Shown here: positions 7,350 to 15,703 of the stretch, one piece after another
Numbering within the stretch: the stretch's first letter is position 1
How the letters are laid out: each line of letters starts with the position of its first letter
Source: an uncultured Desulfovibrio sp.
GTDB lineage: Bacteria > Desulfobacterota > Desulfovibrionia > Desulfovibrionales > Desulfovibrionaceae
Direction of reading: 5' to 3'
DNA length: 42,925 nt
NCBI RefSeq assembly: GCF_949282365.1
Contig: NZ_CASDOY010000011.1
Location: 1-42,925 of the forward strand
The notes under the pieces: model-generated
Databases searched by the model: none
Told to the model about the DNA's origin: nothing
The model's input: only the letters and a program-made list of their open reading frames with translations
Program-made: the position numbers and the translations under genes

Positions 7350-8768
7350 ATGAAACAGCAGAACCTCCTCCCCGGCATCAGCCTGCCCGCTCCCCGTCCG
7401 TCCCGCCCGGCGGACAGCCCGCCGCCACCGGCGCCGGTCCCGCCGGCCGTGCCCGATACGGAGGCCTGGTCCCGGCAGGGGAGCCCGCTGCATTCCGCCT
7501 TCGTCTTCGAACCTGCCGCCGAAGCCGCCGAACCCGTCCTGGTGCTGGGCCTGGACTGCGCCCTGCCCCCGCGCGAGGCGCTCTCCCCGGCCCGGCTGCG
7601 CCTTGTGGAGCAGGCCGAGGTCCTGTGCGGCGGCCGCCGGCTGCTGGAAGCCTTCCGCGACCTGCCCGCCGAGCGCCTGCGCCTGGGCGCGCCGCTGGAA
7701 CCCGTGCTGGCCCGCATCAGCCATCTGCGCGCCGCCGGCAAGCGCGTGGTCGTGCTGGCCGACGGCGATCCCCTGTTCTACGGCATCGGTGCGACCCTGC
7801 TGCACCAGATGGGTCCCGGGGCCGTGCGCATCCTGCCCGGGGTCAGCTCGCTGCAGCAGGCCTGCGCCCGCCTGGGCCTGCCTTGGCATGACGTGATTTG
7901 CCTTTCCCTGCACGGCCGCCAGGACCTGGCCCCCCTCAATGCCGCCGTGCAGCGCGGCCGCCCCCTGAGCCTGCTCACCGACGCGCGCATGACGCCCGAC
8001 CTGCTGGCCCGCCATCTGCTGGACAGGGGCGTGGACTGGTTCGGCATGCATGTTTTCGAAGAAATGGGCGGCGAGGATGAAAAGACCCGGCACCTCAGCC
8101 TGGAGGAAGCGGCCGCGGCCTTTTTCGGCCCGGTCTGCACCGTCCTCCTGACGCCCTGCGGCCAGGTGCGCCGCCCCCGCCCCGGGCTCGCGCCCGACGA
8201 GCTGCGCCACGAGGCCGGCCTGCAGACCAAGCCCGCCGTGCGCGCCGCCGCCCTTTCCCTGCTGCGCCCCGAGCCCCGGCATACGCTCTGGGATCTGGGC
8301 GCCGCTTCCGGTTCCGTGGCGCTGGAGGCCGCCTGCCTAGTCCACGAAGGCCGGGTGGTGGCCGTGGAGCGGGTGCCCGCCCGCGCCCTGGACATCCAGG
8401 AGAACCGCCGCCGCTTCGGCGCCGCCGTGGTGGAGGTCTGTCTGGGCAGCGTGCCCCGCTGCCTGCCGCGCCTGCCCGATCCGCACCGGGTCTTCATCGG
8501 CGGCGGCCTTTCCGGCGACGGGGCCGACGGACTGCTGGAGCAGGTCTGCCGCCGTCTGCTGCCCGGCGGCCGTCTGGTGGTGAGCTGCATCCTGCTGGAC
8601 ACCCTGGCCCGCTGCCGCCGCTTCTTTGCCCGCCTGGGCTGGAGCACCGAGATCATGCAGGTGCAGGCCTCCCGCGCGCGTCCGCTGGGGCAGGATGTCT
8701 TCCTGGCGGCGGACAATGCCGTCTTCCTGCTGGCCGCGGACAAGCCGTCCGGGCAGCCGAAGGCATGA
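7350..8768 (+). CDS. cbiET: Fused cobalt-precorrin-7 C5-methyltransferase / cobalt-precorrin-6B C15-methyltransferase (decarboxylating)
   Basis: A two-domain corrin-ring methyltransferase of cobalamin synthesis. After a Pro/Ala-rich N-terminus, the CbiE domain (about 65-270) shows GDPLFYGIG, LPGVSSLQQACARLGLPW and LSLHGR, typical of tetrapyrrole methylases. The CbiT domain (about 290-470) has the SAM-binding loop DLGAASGSVALEAA preceded by TKPAVRAAALSLL. The same fusion is known as CobL in aerobic pathways. The start is uncertain: ATG at 7350 and GTG at 7278 both lack a good ribosome binding site; the ATG is preferred. The stop overlaps a possible ATG of the next gene (ATGA at 8765-8768). Confidence 0.88.
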   Translation: MKQQNLLPGISLPAPRPSRPADSPPPPAPVPPAVPDTEAWSRQGSPLHSAFVFEPAAEAAEPVLVLGLDCALPPREALSPARLRLVEQAEVLCGGRRLLEAFRDLPAERLRLGAPLEPVLARISHLRAAGKRVVVLADGDPLFYGIGATLLHQMGPGAVRILPGVSSLQQACARLGLPWHDVICLSLHGRQDLAPLNAAVQRGRPLSLLTDARMTPDLLARHLLDRGVDWFGMHVFEEMGGEDEKTRHLSLEEAAAAFFGPVCTVLLTPCGQVRRPRPGLAPDELRHEAGLQTKPAVRAAALSLLRPEPRHTLWDLGAASGSVALEAACLVHEGRVVAVERVPARALDIQENRRRFGAAVVEVCLGSVPRCLPRLPDPHRVFIGGGLSGDGADGLLEQVCRRLLPGGRLVVSCILLDTLARCRRFFARLGWSTEIMQVQASRARPLGQDVFLAADNAVFLLAADKPSGQPKA

Positions 8769-8830
8769 CGAAAAACGCCCCGGGCGTGGCGCCGGCGCGC
8801 CCCGTGCCCGGGGACAGGGGGAAGGATCAT

Positions 8831-9583
8831 ATGGACACGCGGCCCGGCATGGTCAGTTTCGTGGGCGCGGGGCCCGGGGACCCCGAGCTGCTCACCCTCA
8901 AGGGCAAGCGCCTCATCGGCGAGGCGGCCCTGCTGCTCTACGCCGGTTCCATGATCCCGCCCGCCCTGCTGGACCTGGCCCCGCCCCGGGCCAGCGTCAT
9001 CGACGCGGCCCCGCTGGATCTGGGGGAATGCCATTCCCTCATGCTCCAGTTCTCCCGCGCCGGCCGTCCCGTGGTCCATCTGCACACCGGCGATCCCGCC
9101 ATCTACAGCGCCCTGCGCGAACAGCTGGCCCTGCTGGACCGAGACGGCATCCCCTGGCAGGTGGTGCCCGGCATCACCGCCGCCAGTGCGGCCGCGGCCG
9201 CGGCCGGATGCAGCTTCACCGTGCCCGGCGCCACCCAGAGCCTGATCCTGACCCGCATGCCCGGCCGCACGCCCATGCCCGGGCAGGAGGCCCTGCGCCG
9301 TCTGGCCGCCCACGGCACCAGCCTGGCCGTCTATCTTTCCGCCCGGCAGGCCCGCGCCATGCAGGAGGAGCTGGAACTGTCCCTGCCCGGCTCCACGCCC
9401 GTCATCTGCGCCTTCCGCCTGGGCTGGCCCGACCAGCAGCTCATCCGCACCCGCCTCGACCGGCTGGCCGTGACCATGGGGGACAACGGCCTCGTGCGCC
9501 AGACCGTGGTCCTGGTCCTGCCCGGCGAGGGCGAAGGCGCCCCGGCCCCGCGCACCCGCGGCCCGCATACCGATCACGACTGA
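8831..9583 (+). CDS. cbiF: Cobalt-precorrin-4 C11-methyltransferase
   Basis: A SAM-dependent tetrapyrrole methylase of about 250 residues that methylates C-11 in corrin-ring synthesis (CbiF/CobM). Family motifs are clear: VSFVGAGPGDPELLTLKG at the N-terminus, YAGSM, DLGECH, HTGDPAIYSALREQ, VVPGITAASAAAAAAG and FTVPGATQSLILTR. Two starts are possible: ATG at 8765 overlapping the cbiET stop, and ATG at 8831 with AAGGA just upstream. The latter starts close to the conserved domain and is preferred, though the 8765 start would give translational coupling. It forms an operon with cbiET; other cobalamin genes are not in the window. Confidence 0.92.
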   Translation: MDTRPGMVSFVGAGPGDPELLTLKGKRLIGEAALLLYAGSMIPPALLDLAPPRASVIDAAPLDLGECHSLMLQFSRAGRPVVHLHTGDPAIYSALREQLALLDRDGIPWQVVPGITAASAAAAAAGCSFTVPGATQSLILTRMPGRTPMPGQEALRRLAAHGTSLAVYLSARQARAMQEELELSLPGSTPVICAFRLGWPDQQLIRTRLDRLAVTMGDNGLVRQTVVLVLPGEGEGAPAPRTRGPHTDHD

Positions 9584-9611
9584 GCGCCGCGCGTCTTTTT
9601 TGCTGCGCGCG

Positions 9612-9641
9612 ACGCTTCCGGCCTGTCACAGGGCGTTTTTT
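9612..9641 (+). terminator. Probable terminator after cbiF
   Basis: CCTG-TCA-CAGG (9622-9632) enclosed by ACGC (9612-9615) and GCGT (9633-9636) forms a bulged hairpin followed by six T residues ending at 9641. It is 29 bases past the cbiF stop. The bulge lowers confidence. Confidence 0.5.
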
Positions 9642-10207
9642 GCCCACCCTGCGGACATTTTCACGTGCCCCCTGCTCCGGGCGGCAGCGCCCCGGCCCCC
9701 GCCCGACGGACAGGACCGACGCGGCCCGCACGCGGCTATCCCGCCGTTTTTGCTCATCTCCGGCCCGCGTCCCGCAAGCCCGCTCCGGCCGGGAGAACAC
9801 GACGCCGGGGGCTTTTGCCGCACGGCCGGGCCGCAGCGCGCGCGAAGGCAAACAACGCGGGGGAATGGCCTTTCGACTTTTTCCCATACGCAGGGGGCTG
9901 CTTGTAACGACATCCTACTTTAAATTGCGTGCTCATAAACACCAAAGAGGCACCAGAACAGCCTTCAGCCTTTGCAACCGTCCCCCCTGAAAGCATCTTG
10001 CAACGATACAGGGAACATCATCTGTCCTCCTCAAGATATGCTGCACAGTCCGTGATCATCCGTACTGCGGCACTGACGTCGCCCTTCCATGCAGGCGGAC
10101 GAACATCTTTTCACAAGCCCCTATTTCCCCTCGCGATACTTGCAAGCGGAAAAAACCTTGGGTAAGCTGGCACTTTCCATTATCCGCAGCAGGAGTGCAG
10201 GAATATC
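9642..10207. other. Long intergenic region upstream of nfnA
   Basis: About 560 bases with no supported gene. The first half is GC-rich like the rest of the window; from about 9900 the base composition becomes clearly more A+T-rich, as in promoter DNA. No tRNA, riboswitch or repeat was recognised. The stretch is long enough to hold a small RNA or control region for nfnAB. Confidence 0.5.
10140..10168 (+). promoter_or_regulatory. Candidate promoter of nfnAB
   Basis: TTGCAA (10140-10145), a 17-base spacer and TAAGCT (10163-10168) lie 39 bases before the nfnA ATG. The -10 element is weak, so this is only a candidate. Confidence 0.35.
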
Positions 10208-11047
10208 ATGCCAACCCCCATTCTGGAAAAAGAAAGCCTCATCCCGGGCAAGACCAGCAAGCTGGTGCTGCACGCGCCGGCCATCGCCAGCCATGCCCGG
10301 CCCGGTCATTTCGTCATGCTGCGCATGAGCCCCACGGGCGAGCGCATCCCCCTGACCATCGCGGACACGGATGCCGAGAAAGGCACCATCACCATCGTCT
10401 ATCTGGTCATGGGCAAGAGCACGGCCATCCTTGAGGACCTCAAGGCCGGCGACGAGATCCTGGATCTTTGCGGCCCCCTGGGCAAACCCACCCACATCGA
10501 AAAACAGGGCACTGTCATCTGTGTGGGCGGCGGCACCGGCATTGCCGCCATGCACCATATCGCCAAGGGCCATTCGCGCGTCGGCAACAAGGTCGTGGGC
10601 GTCATCGGCGCCCGCAACAAGGACCTGCTCCTGTTCGAGAAGGAACTGGCCAGCTTCGTGGACGAGCTGCTCATCTCCACCGACGACGGCAGCTACGGCC
10701 ACAAGGGCCTGGTGACCGACCTGCTCCGCGCCCGTCTGGAATCCGACAAGGACGTCTTCGAAGTGGTGGCCGTGGGCCCCGTGCCCATGATGGCCGCCGT
10801 GGCCAATACCACTCGTCCCTTCGGCGTGCACACCACCGTCAGCCTCAACCCCATCATGGTGGACGGCATCGGCATGTGCGGCGCCTGCCGGGTGACCGTG
10901 GACGGCAAGACCAAATTCGCCTGTGTGGACGGCCCCGAATTCGACGGCCACAAGGTGGACTTCGACGAACTGCGCCGCCGTCTGGGCGCGTACCGCGATC
11001 AGGAAAAGGTCTCCATCGACCAGTACAGGAGCACCCATGGAAACTAA
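10208..11047 (+). CDS. nfnA: NADH-dependent ferredoxin:NADP+ oxidoreductase, small (NfnA) subunit
   Basis: This 279-residue flavoprotein belongs to the ferredoxin-NADP reductase family and is the small subunit of the Nfn electron-bifurcating transhydrogenase, also annotated as sulfide dehydrogenase beta or SudB. It has an FAD-binding beta-barrel (GHFVMLRM, RIPLTIAD), a nucleotide-binding GGGTGIAAM (about 108-115) and a C-terminal [2Fe-2S] site with Cys224, Cys227 and Cys239 (MCGACRV and FACVDGPEF). Structures of this family show an aspartate as the fourth cluster ligand; Asp219 here is in place for that. The enzyme couples NADPH to NADH and ferredoxin. It overlaps nfnB by 11 bases. Confidence 0.93.
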   Translation: MPTPILEKESLIPGKTSKLVLHAPAIASHARPGHFVMLRMSPTGERIPLTIADTDAEKGTITIVYLVMGKSTAILEDLKAGDEILDLCGPLGKPTHIEKQGTVICVGGGTGIAAMHHIAKGHSRVGNKVVGVIGARNKDLLLFEKELASFVDELLISTDDGSYGHKGLVTDLLRARLESDKDVFEVVAVGPVPMMAAVANTTRPFGVHTTVSLNPIMVDGIGMCGACRVTVDGKTKFACVDGPEFDGHKVDFDELRRRLGAYRDQEKVSIDQYRSTHGN

Positions 11048-12452
11048 GCCCAAAAAGACCATTGCTCCGCGCGTGGACATGCCCTGCCAGCCCGCGGACG
11101 TGCGCGCCCACAATTTCGACGAAGTGGCCACCGGTTACACCAGGGAAATGGCCATGCAGGAAGCCTCCCGCTGCCTGCAGTGCAAAAAGCCCCTCTGCAT
11201 GAAGGGCTGCCCCGTGGAAGTGCCCATCCGCGACTTCATCGGCGAAGTGGCGCGCGGCAATTTCGATGCCGCCTACCGCATCATCAAGACCACCAACAGC
11301 CTGCCCGCCGTCTGCGGCCGCGTCTGTCCGCAGGAACACCAGTGCGAAGGCAAATGCATCCTCAACGCCAAGGGCCAGCCCGTGGCCATCGGCCGTCTGG
11401 AACGCTTCGTGGCCGATACCTACATCGCCACCAGCGCCTGTGAACAGGTGACCGGCACCAATGCCTGCGGCATGCCGGTCAAGGACAAGCAGGTGGCCTG
11501 TATCGGCTCCGGCCCCTCCTCCCTGACCTGCGCGGGCGTCTGTGCCGCCAGCGGCCTCAAGGTGGACGTGTTCGAAGCCCTGCACGAGCCCGGCGGCGTG
11601 CTCATCTACGGCATCCCCTCCTTCCGTCTGCCCAAGAACGTGGTGGCCACCGAAGTGGACGGCCTGCGCCGCGCCGGCGTGGACTTCCACCTCAACAGCG
11701 TGGGCGGCCGCACCTTCACCGTGGACGAGCTGCGCAAGGAATACGACGCGGTCTTCATCGGCGTGGGCGCCGGTCTGCCGGTCTTCCTGGGCGTGCCCGG
11801 CGAGAACCTGGTGGGCGTGTTCTCGGCCAACGAATACCTGACCCGCGTCAACCTGGGCCGTGCCTACGCCTTCCCCGAGTATGACACCCCCGCCTACCTG
11901 GGCAAGAACGTGACCGTCTTCGGCGCCGGCAACGTGGCCATGGACGCCGCCCGCACCGCCCTGCGCATGGGCGCGGAAAGCGTGCATATCGTCTATCGCC
12001 GCACCAAGGCCGAGATGCCCGCCCGCCGCGAGGAAGTGGAACATGCCGAGGAAGAGGGCGTGAAGTTCGAGATGCTGGCCGCCCCCCTGCAGTTCAACGG
12101 GGACAGCGAGTTGAAGCTCACCTCCGTGACCCTGCAGAAGATGGAACTGGGCGAGCCCGACGCCTCCGGCCGCCGTCGCCCCGTGCCTGTGGAGGGCGCC
12201 ACCTACGAACTGCCCACCGACCTGGCCGTCGTGGCCCTGGGCACCCGCTCCAATCCCATCCTGCTGGAAGCCACCGAGGGCCTGGAAAAGACCGAACGCG
12301 GCTACATCAAGGTGGATGAAGCCACGGGCGAGACCTCGCTGCCCAATGTCTTCGCCGGCGGCGACATCGTCACCGGCGCGGCCACGGTCATCCTGGCCAT
12401 GGGCGCCGGTCGTCGTGCCGGTCAGGAGATCTGCCGCCGCCTGCTGGGCTAG
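11037..12452 (+). CDS. nfnB: NADH-dependent ferredoxin:NADP+ oxidoreductase, large (NfnB) subunit
   Basis: A 471-residue protein resembling the small subunit of glutamate synthase (GltD). The N-terminal region carries two cysteine clusters for [4Fe-4S] centres: Cys46, 49, 54 and 58 (RCLQCKKPLCMKGCP) and Cys93, 97, 103 and 107 (CGRVCPQEHQCEGKC). Two dinucleotide-binding regions follow (ACIGSGPSSLTCAG near 155, and FGAGNVAMDAARTALRMGAE for NADPH), then VFAGGDIVTGAATVI for FAD. The ATG at 11037 lies inside the end of nfnA, with AGGAG about 6 bases upstream. GltD-like proteins also occur in glutamate synthase, but the pairing with nfnA settles the assignment. Confidence 0.93.
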   Translation: METKPKKTIAPRVDMPCQPADVRAHNFDEVATGYTREMAMQEASRCLQCKKPLCMKGCPVEVPIRDFIGEVARGNFDAAYRIIKTTNSLPAVCGRVCPQEHQCEGKCILNAKGQPVAIGRLERFVADTYIATSACEQVTGTNACGMPVKDKQVACIGSGPSSLTCAGVCAASGLKVDVFEALHEPGGVLIYGIPSFRLPKNVVATEVDGLRRAGVDFHLNSVGGRTFTVDELRKEYDAVFIGVGAGLPVFLGVPGENLVGVFSANEYLTRVNLGRAYAFPEYDTPAYLGKNVTVFGAGNVAMDAARTALRMGAESVHIVYRRTKAEMPARREEVEHAEEEGVKFEMLAAPLQFNGDSELKLTSVTLQKMELGEPDASGRRRPVPVEGATYELPTDLAVVALGTRSNPILLEATEGLEKTERGYIKVDEATGETSLPNVFAGGDIVTGAATVILAMGAGRRAGQEICRRLLG

Positions 12453-12473
12453 CGGCTGTCCGTAACGTCTGTC

Positions 12474-12502
12474 ACGGGGAGGGTCCGCCCTCCCCGTTTT
12501 TT
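12474..12502 (+). terminator. Rho-independent terminator of nfnAB
   Basis: ACGGGGAGGG-TCCG-CCCTCCCCGT (12474-12497) is a perfect stem followed by a T run to 12502, 22 bases past the nfnB stop. Confidence 0.92.
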
Positions 12503-12602
12503 CCTTTCAGGCCCCGCCTGAGCCCGCATGCCCCGCGACCCGGCCTCCTGCCCGGTCGCCCGACCTTCCCGCGGCAGGCCGGGGACGCTCCCGGAGATGA
12601 AG

Positions 12603-13430
12603 ATGATCACTGCCGACCTCCACAGCCATACCCGCTACTCCCACGGCGCCAGCACGCCGCAGGAGATGTACGCCGCCGCCTGCGCGGCCGGGCTCTCCCT
12701 GCTGGGCTTCACCGAGCATTCGCCGCGCCCGCTGGGCTTCGACTATACCAACGAATACCGCGAACAGCTGAGCCGCTGCATGCCCACCTATGCCCGCGAA
12801 GTCTGCGAACTGCGCGATACGGCCGCGCCCGGCGCCTGCCGGGTGCTGTTCGGCATGGAGATGGACTGGCTGGAAGGGCAGGAGGACTTTGCCCGCAAGG
12901 CCTGCAGCGCCTATGATTTCGACTACTTGCTGGGCAGCGTGCATTTCATCGGCCGCTGGGGCTTCGACGACAGGGCCTCGGACTGGGACGCGCTCTCGCA
13001 GGAAGAATGCGAACGGAACTATGTGCGCTACTTCCAGAGCTGGCGGCAGATGATCGCCTCCGGCATGTTCCAGATCGCGGCCCATCCCGATCTGGTCAAG
13101 ATCTTTTCCGTGGACCGCTTCCACATCTGGCTCAACAAGCCCGGCAGCCTCGAGCTCATCCGCACCGCCCTTGCCGAACTGCGCGACGCGGGCATGGCCA
13201 TGGAGATCTCCTCCGCCGGTCTGCGCAAGCCCTGCCGCGAGATCTACCCCTGCGCGCCCATCATGCGGCTGGCCGCCGAACTCCGGGTGCCCGTGACCTT
13301 CGCCTCGGACGCCCACATCACCACGGACGTGGCCTTCGCCTTCCCCCGGCTGGAAAGCTACGCCCGGGCCTTCGGCTTCACCCGCAGCGTCTGGTACAGG
13401 CAGGGCCGCCAGTACGAGCTGCCCCTGTAG
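12603..13430 (+). CDS. PHP-domain phosphatase, histidinol-phosphatase (HisK/HisJ) type
   Basis: A 275-residue metal-dependent hydrolase of the polymerase-and-histidinol-phosphatase family. Metal-binding motifs appear in order: DLHSHTRYSHG near the N-terminus, GFTEHSPRP, GMEMDWLEG, LLGSVHFIG, AHPDLVK, MEISSAGLRKP and FASDAH. This set matches HisK-type histidinol-phosphate phosphatases, which catalyse the penultimate step of histidine synthesis, but related phosphoesterases share it. ATG codons at 12597 and 12603 compete; GGAG lies at a workable distance only from 12603. The gene stands alone, not in a his operon, so the substrate is inferred. Confidence 0.82.
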   Translation: MITADLHSHTRYSHGASTPQEMYAAACAAGLSLLGFTEHSPRPLGFDYTNEYREQLSRCMPTYAREVCELRDTAAPGACRVLFGMEMDWLEGQEDFARKACSAYDFDYLLGSVHFIGRWGFDDRASDWDALSQEECERNYVRYFQSWRQMIASGMFQIAAHPDLVKIFSVDRFHIWLNKPGSLELIRTALAELRDAGMAMEISSAGLRKPCREIYPCAPIMRLAAELRVPVTFASDAHITTDVAFAFPRLESYARAFGFTRSVWYRQGRQYELPL

Positions 13431-13545
13431 GCCGGCAGCCACGGCCTGCGGCCGCCCTCCGGGGGAGAGGGAACAGGAGAGGCAAACATCAGCGGAGGGA
13501 GGCAAGGCCGCTCTCCGGGGGGAAGGGGGGCCCCTCGTCCCTGCC

Positions 13546-13650
13546 GTCGACGCCCGCAGTTTCCTTCGTCGCTGATCGCGCTTTGCTGTCGCTGCCCGTA
13601 GCTTCCTTCGTCGCAACGGGCACGGCCCTGCGGGCCGCCATCCGGTCGCT
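13546..13650 (-). repeat. Dispersed palindromic repeat, about one and a half inverted copies
   Basis: This segment is an inverted relative of the 70-71-bp units at the right end of the window. A partial copy (13546-13574) is followed by a fuller one (13574-13650) that contains TGCCCGT (13593-13599) and ACGGGCA as a 7-bp stem with a 16-base loop, then GGCCCTGCGGGCC. The junction sequence after the unit (GCCATCCGGTCGC) also matches the junction between two units of the terminal array. It lies in the otherwise gene-free gap 13431-13897. Confidence 0.82.
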
Positions 13651-13897
13651 GTCCGCACGGGAGGGGATCCCCTTGCCCCCATCTCTTCCCCAGCGCGCTT
13701 TATCTGGAACCATGGCGGTGGCGGGAGGGCACGGGCCTTCCCTTCAGCGTGGGTCCCCGGTCGCTTCCGGCAAGGCCCCCCATCGGGCTTCCGGCCGGTG
13801 CCGGCGCTTTCCCAGGGCCCGGTCCGCTTGTCTTTGTTGTTCGACGTCCCGCGCGACGGCTGCGATCCGTCCGGGACAACTTCACACGAGTTTTTTT

Positions 13898-15373
13898 ATG
13901 GATACCCCGTCCCATCTCCTTCCCGGCAGTCCCCTGGTGGACATCGAGGATCTGAGCCTGTTCCTGCCCGGCGATGCCCGGCAGAAGATCATCCTGCATC
14001 ATATCGACTGGCGGCTGCGCCGCGGCGAGCATCATCTGCTGCTGGGCCACAACGGCGCGGGCAAGACCACGCTCATGCGCCTCATGCACGGCCTGCTCTG
14101 GCCAGCGCAGGGCCGCATCGTCTGGCACACGGCCGAAGGCGCGGAGACCTCGCCCATCGCGGGCCGGGCCGTCAGCGCCCTGGTCTCGCCGGACCAGCAG
14201 GAGACCTATCAGCGCCAGCGCTGGTACATCACCGGCCGGGAACTGCTGCTCACGGCCTTCGAGGACACGCCCCTGCTCTACAGCAACAGCTCCGAACAGC
14301 GCCACGCCCAGGTGGAGGACATGGCCCGGCGTCTGCGCGCCCTGGACCTGCTGGACAGGATGGTGCCGGAAGTCTCGCAGGGGCAGCTGCGCCTGCTCCT
14401 GCTGGGCCGGGCCCTGGTCCGGCAGCCCGACCTGCTCCTGCTGGACGAATGCAGCGACGGTCTGGATGCCGATCACAGCCGCCGTTTCTACGACGTACTG
14501 GACAGCGTGCGCGAACACTGCACGGTCATCATGAGCAGCCACCGCCGGGAACAGGTGCCGGACTGGTGCCGCGAGACGCGCATCATCCATCAGGGCCGTC
14601 TGCTGGCCCCGGACTGCACCCTGCCGCCGCAGGAAGGGGAATACGAGGACATCTGCCTTGCCGGCGCCGTGACGCCCGCACCGGAGCCCGCCGCGCCCCT
14701 GCTGGACGTGCGCCATGCCACGGTCTTCATCGACGGGCAGGAGATACTGCACGATGTGGACTGGACCCTGCGCAAGGGCGAGAACTGGCGCATCGAGGGC
14801 GAGAACGGCTCCGGCAAGTCCACCTTCCTGCGCCTGCTGGCCGGGGACGAATTCGTGGCCGTGGGCGGGACCCTGGTGCGGCATCTGCCCCATCACGGCG
14901 GCGAGACCGTGCTGCTGGAGGAGATCCGCAAGGGCGTGCGCCTGGTCTCCGATCTTTCGCAGGCCCTCTACGGCTACAGCATCACGGCCCTGGAGCTGGT
15001 CTGCACCGGTCTGGAGAACACCGTGGGCGTCTACCGTGACTACAGCCGGGCCGAACAGGAACAGGCCCGCCGCGTGATGCACGAGCTGGGCGTGGGCCAT
15101 CTGGCGGAGCGCTCCATCCGCCTGCTCTCCACAGGCCAGCTGCGCCGCCTGTTCCTGGCCCGGGCCCTCATGGGCCAGCCGGACATCCTGCTCCTGGACG
15201 AGCCCTGCTCCGCCCTGGACGAGGAATCCCGCCGCCAGTATCTGGCCCTGCTGGACCAGCTGGCCGCCCGCGGCATCGCCCTGGTCTTCGTCTCCCACTT
15301 CGAGGGCGACGCCCCCGCCTGCATCAATCGCCGGGCGCGCATGCACCAGGGCCGTCTGGAGATCCTGGACTGA
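13898..15373 (+). CDS. modF: ModF-like tandem ABC ATPase
   Basis: A 491-residue cytoplasmic protein with two ABC ATPase domains and no membrane segment. Domain 1 has Walker A GHNGAGKTT and Walker B LLLLDECSDGLD; domain 2 has GENGSGKST and ILLLDEPCSALD. The ABC signatures are degenerate (VSQGQLR and LSTGQLR instead of LSGGQ), as in E. coli ModF (490 residues), whose equivalent reads LSTGE. ModF is associated with molybdate transport genes in some bacteria, but its function is not settled and no modABC is nearby. The start is taken at an ATG after a run of seven T; no good ribosome binding site is present. Confidence 0.75.
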   Translation: MDTPSHLLPGSPLVDIEDLSLFLPGDARQKIILHHIDWRLRRGEHHLLLGHNGAGKTTLMRLMHGLLWPAQGRIVWHTAEGAETSPIAGRAVSALVSPDQQETYQRQRWYITGRELLLTAFEDTPLLYSNSSEQRHAQVEDMARRLRALDLLDRMVPEVSQGQLRLLLLGRALVRQPDLLLLDECSDGLDADHSRRFYDVLDSVREHCTVIMSSHRREQVPDWCRETRIIHQGRLLAPDCTLPPQEGEYEDICLAGAVTPAPEPAAPLLDVRHATVFIDGQEILHDVDWTLRKGENWRIEGENGSGKSTFLRLLAGDEFVAVGGTLVRHLPHHGGETVLLEEIRKGVRLVSDLSQALYGYSITALELVCTGLENTVGVYRDYSRAEQEQARRVMHELGVGHLAERSIRLLSTGQLRRLFLARALMGQPDILLLDEPCSALDEESRRQYLALLDQLAARGIALVFVSHFEGDAPACINRRARMHQGRLEILD

Positions 15374-15703
15374 CGCGCCCAGCCAGCGCGGACCAGGCAC
15401 GAAAAAAGCCCGCCGCCATCCGGGCGACGGGACGAGGACAGGGAGCCGACGGCAGCCTGCCGCCAGTCTGGATTGCTGTGGAAAAAGGCGCGTCGACGGC
15501 GGCGCGACGCGATGCGCCCGCCCGGGCCTGTCCCCTAGGGCGCATCGACCCAGATCTTGCGCTCCATTTCCGGTAAAAAGAGGATACCAGCCGCGCATGC
15601 CCGGTGGAGGATGCCTGCCGCCTGCTCCCCGCGCCCGTCGGCAACAGCGCGCCGGGGAAAGGATGGGGGGGCCTTCCCCGCAAAACAGAACGCGGTCCTG
15701 GGC
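15374..15703. other. Convergent intergenic region
   Basis: 330 bases between the ModF-like gene and the leftward SPOR gene. Apart from the terminator at 15402-15431, nothing recognisable is present. Confidence 0.5.
15402..15431 (-). terminator. Terminator for leftward transcription
   Basis: On the minus strand CCCGTCGCC, a 5-base loop and GGCGGCGGG (15409-15431) are followed by CTTTTTT (15402-15408). The nearest leftward gene is the SPOR-domain gene, whose stop is about 270 bases away. It also lies just past the ModF-like stop but has no T run on that strand. Confidence 0.7.

Noticed and set aside
6081..8282. 733-residue open frame on the minus strand opposite the epimerase and cbiET
   Set aside because: Antisense shadow of high-GC genes on the other strand.
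9929..10165. Small open frame in the nfnA upstream region
   Set aside because: No ribosome binding site or family likeness; the A+T-rich sequence is better explained as promoter or leader DNA.
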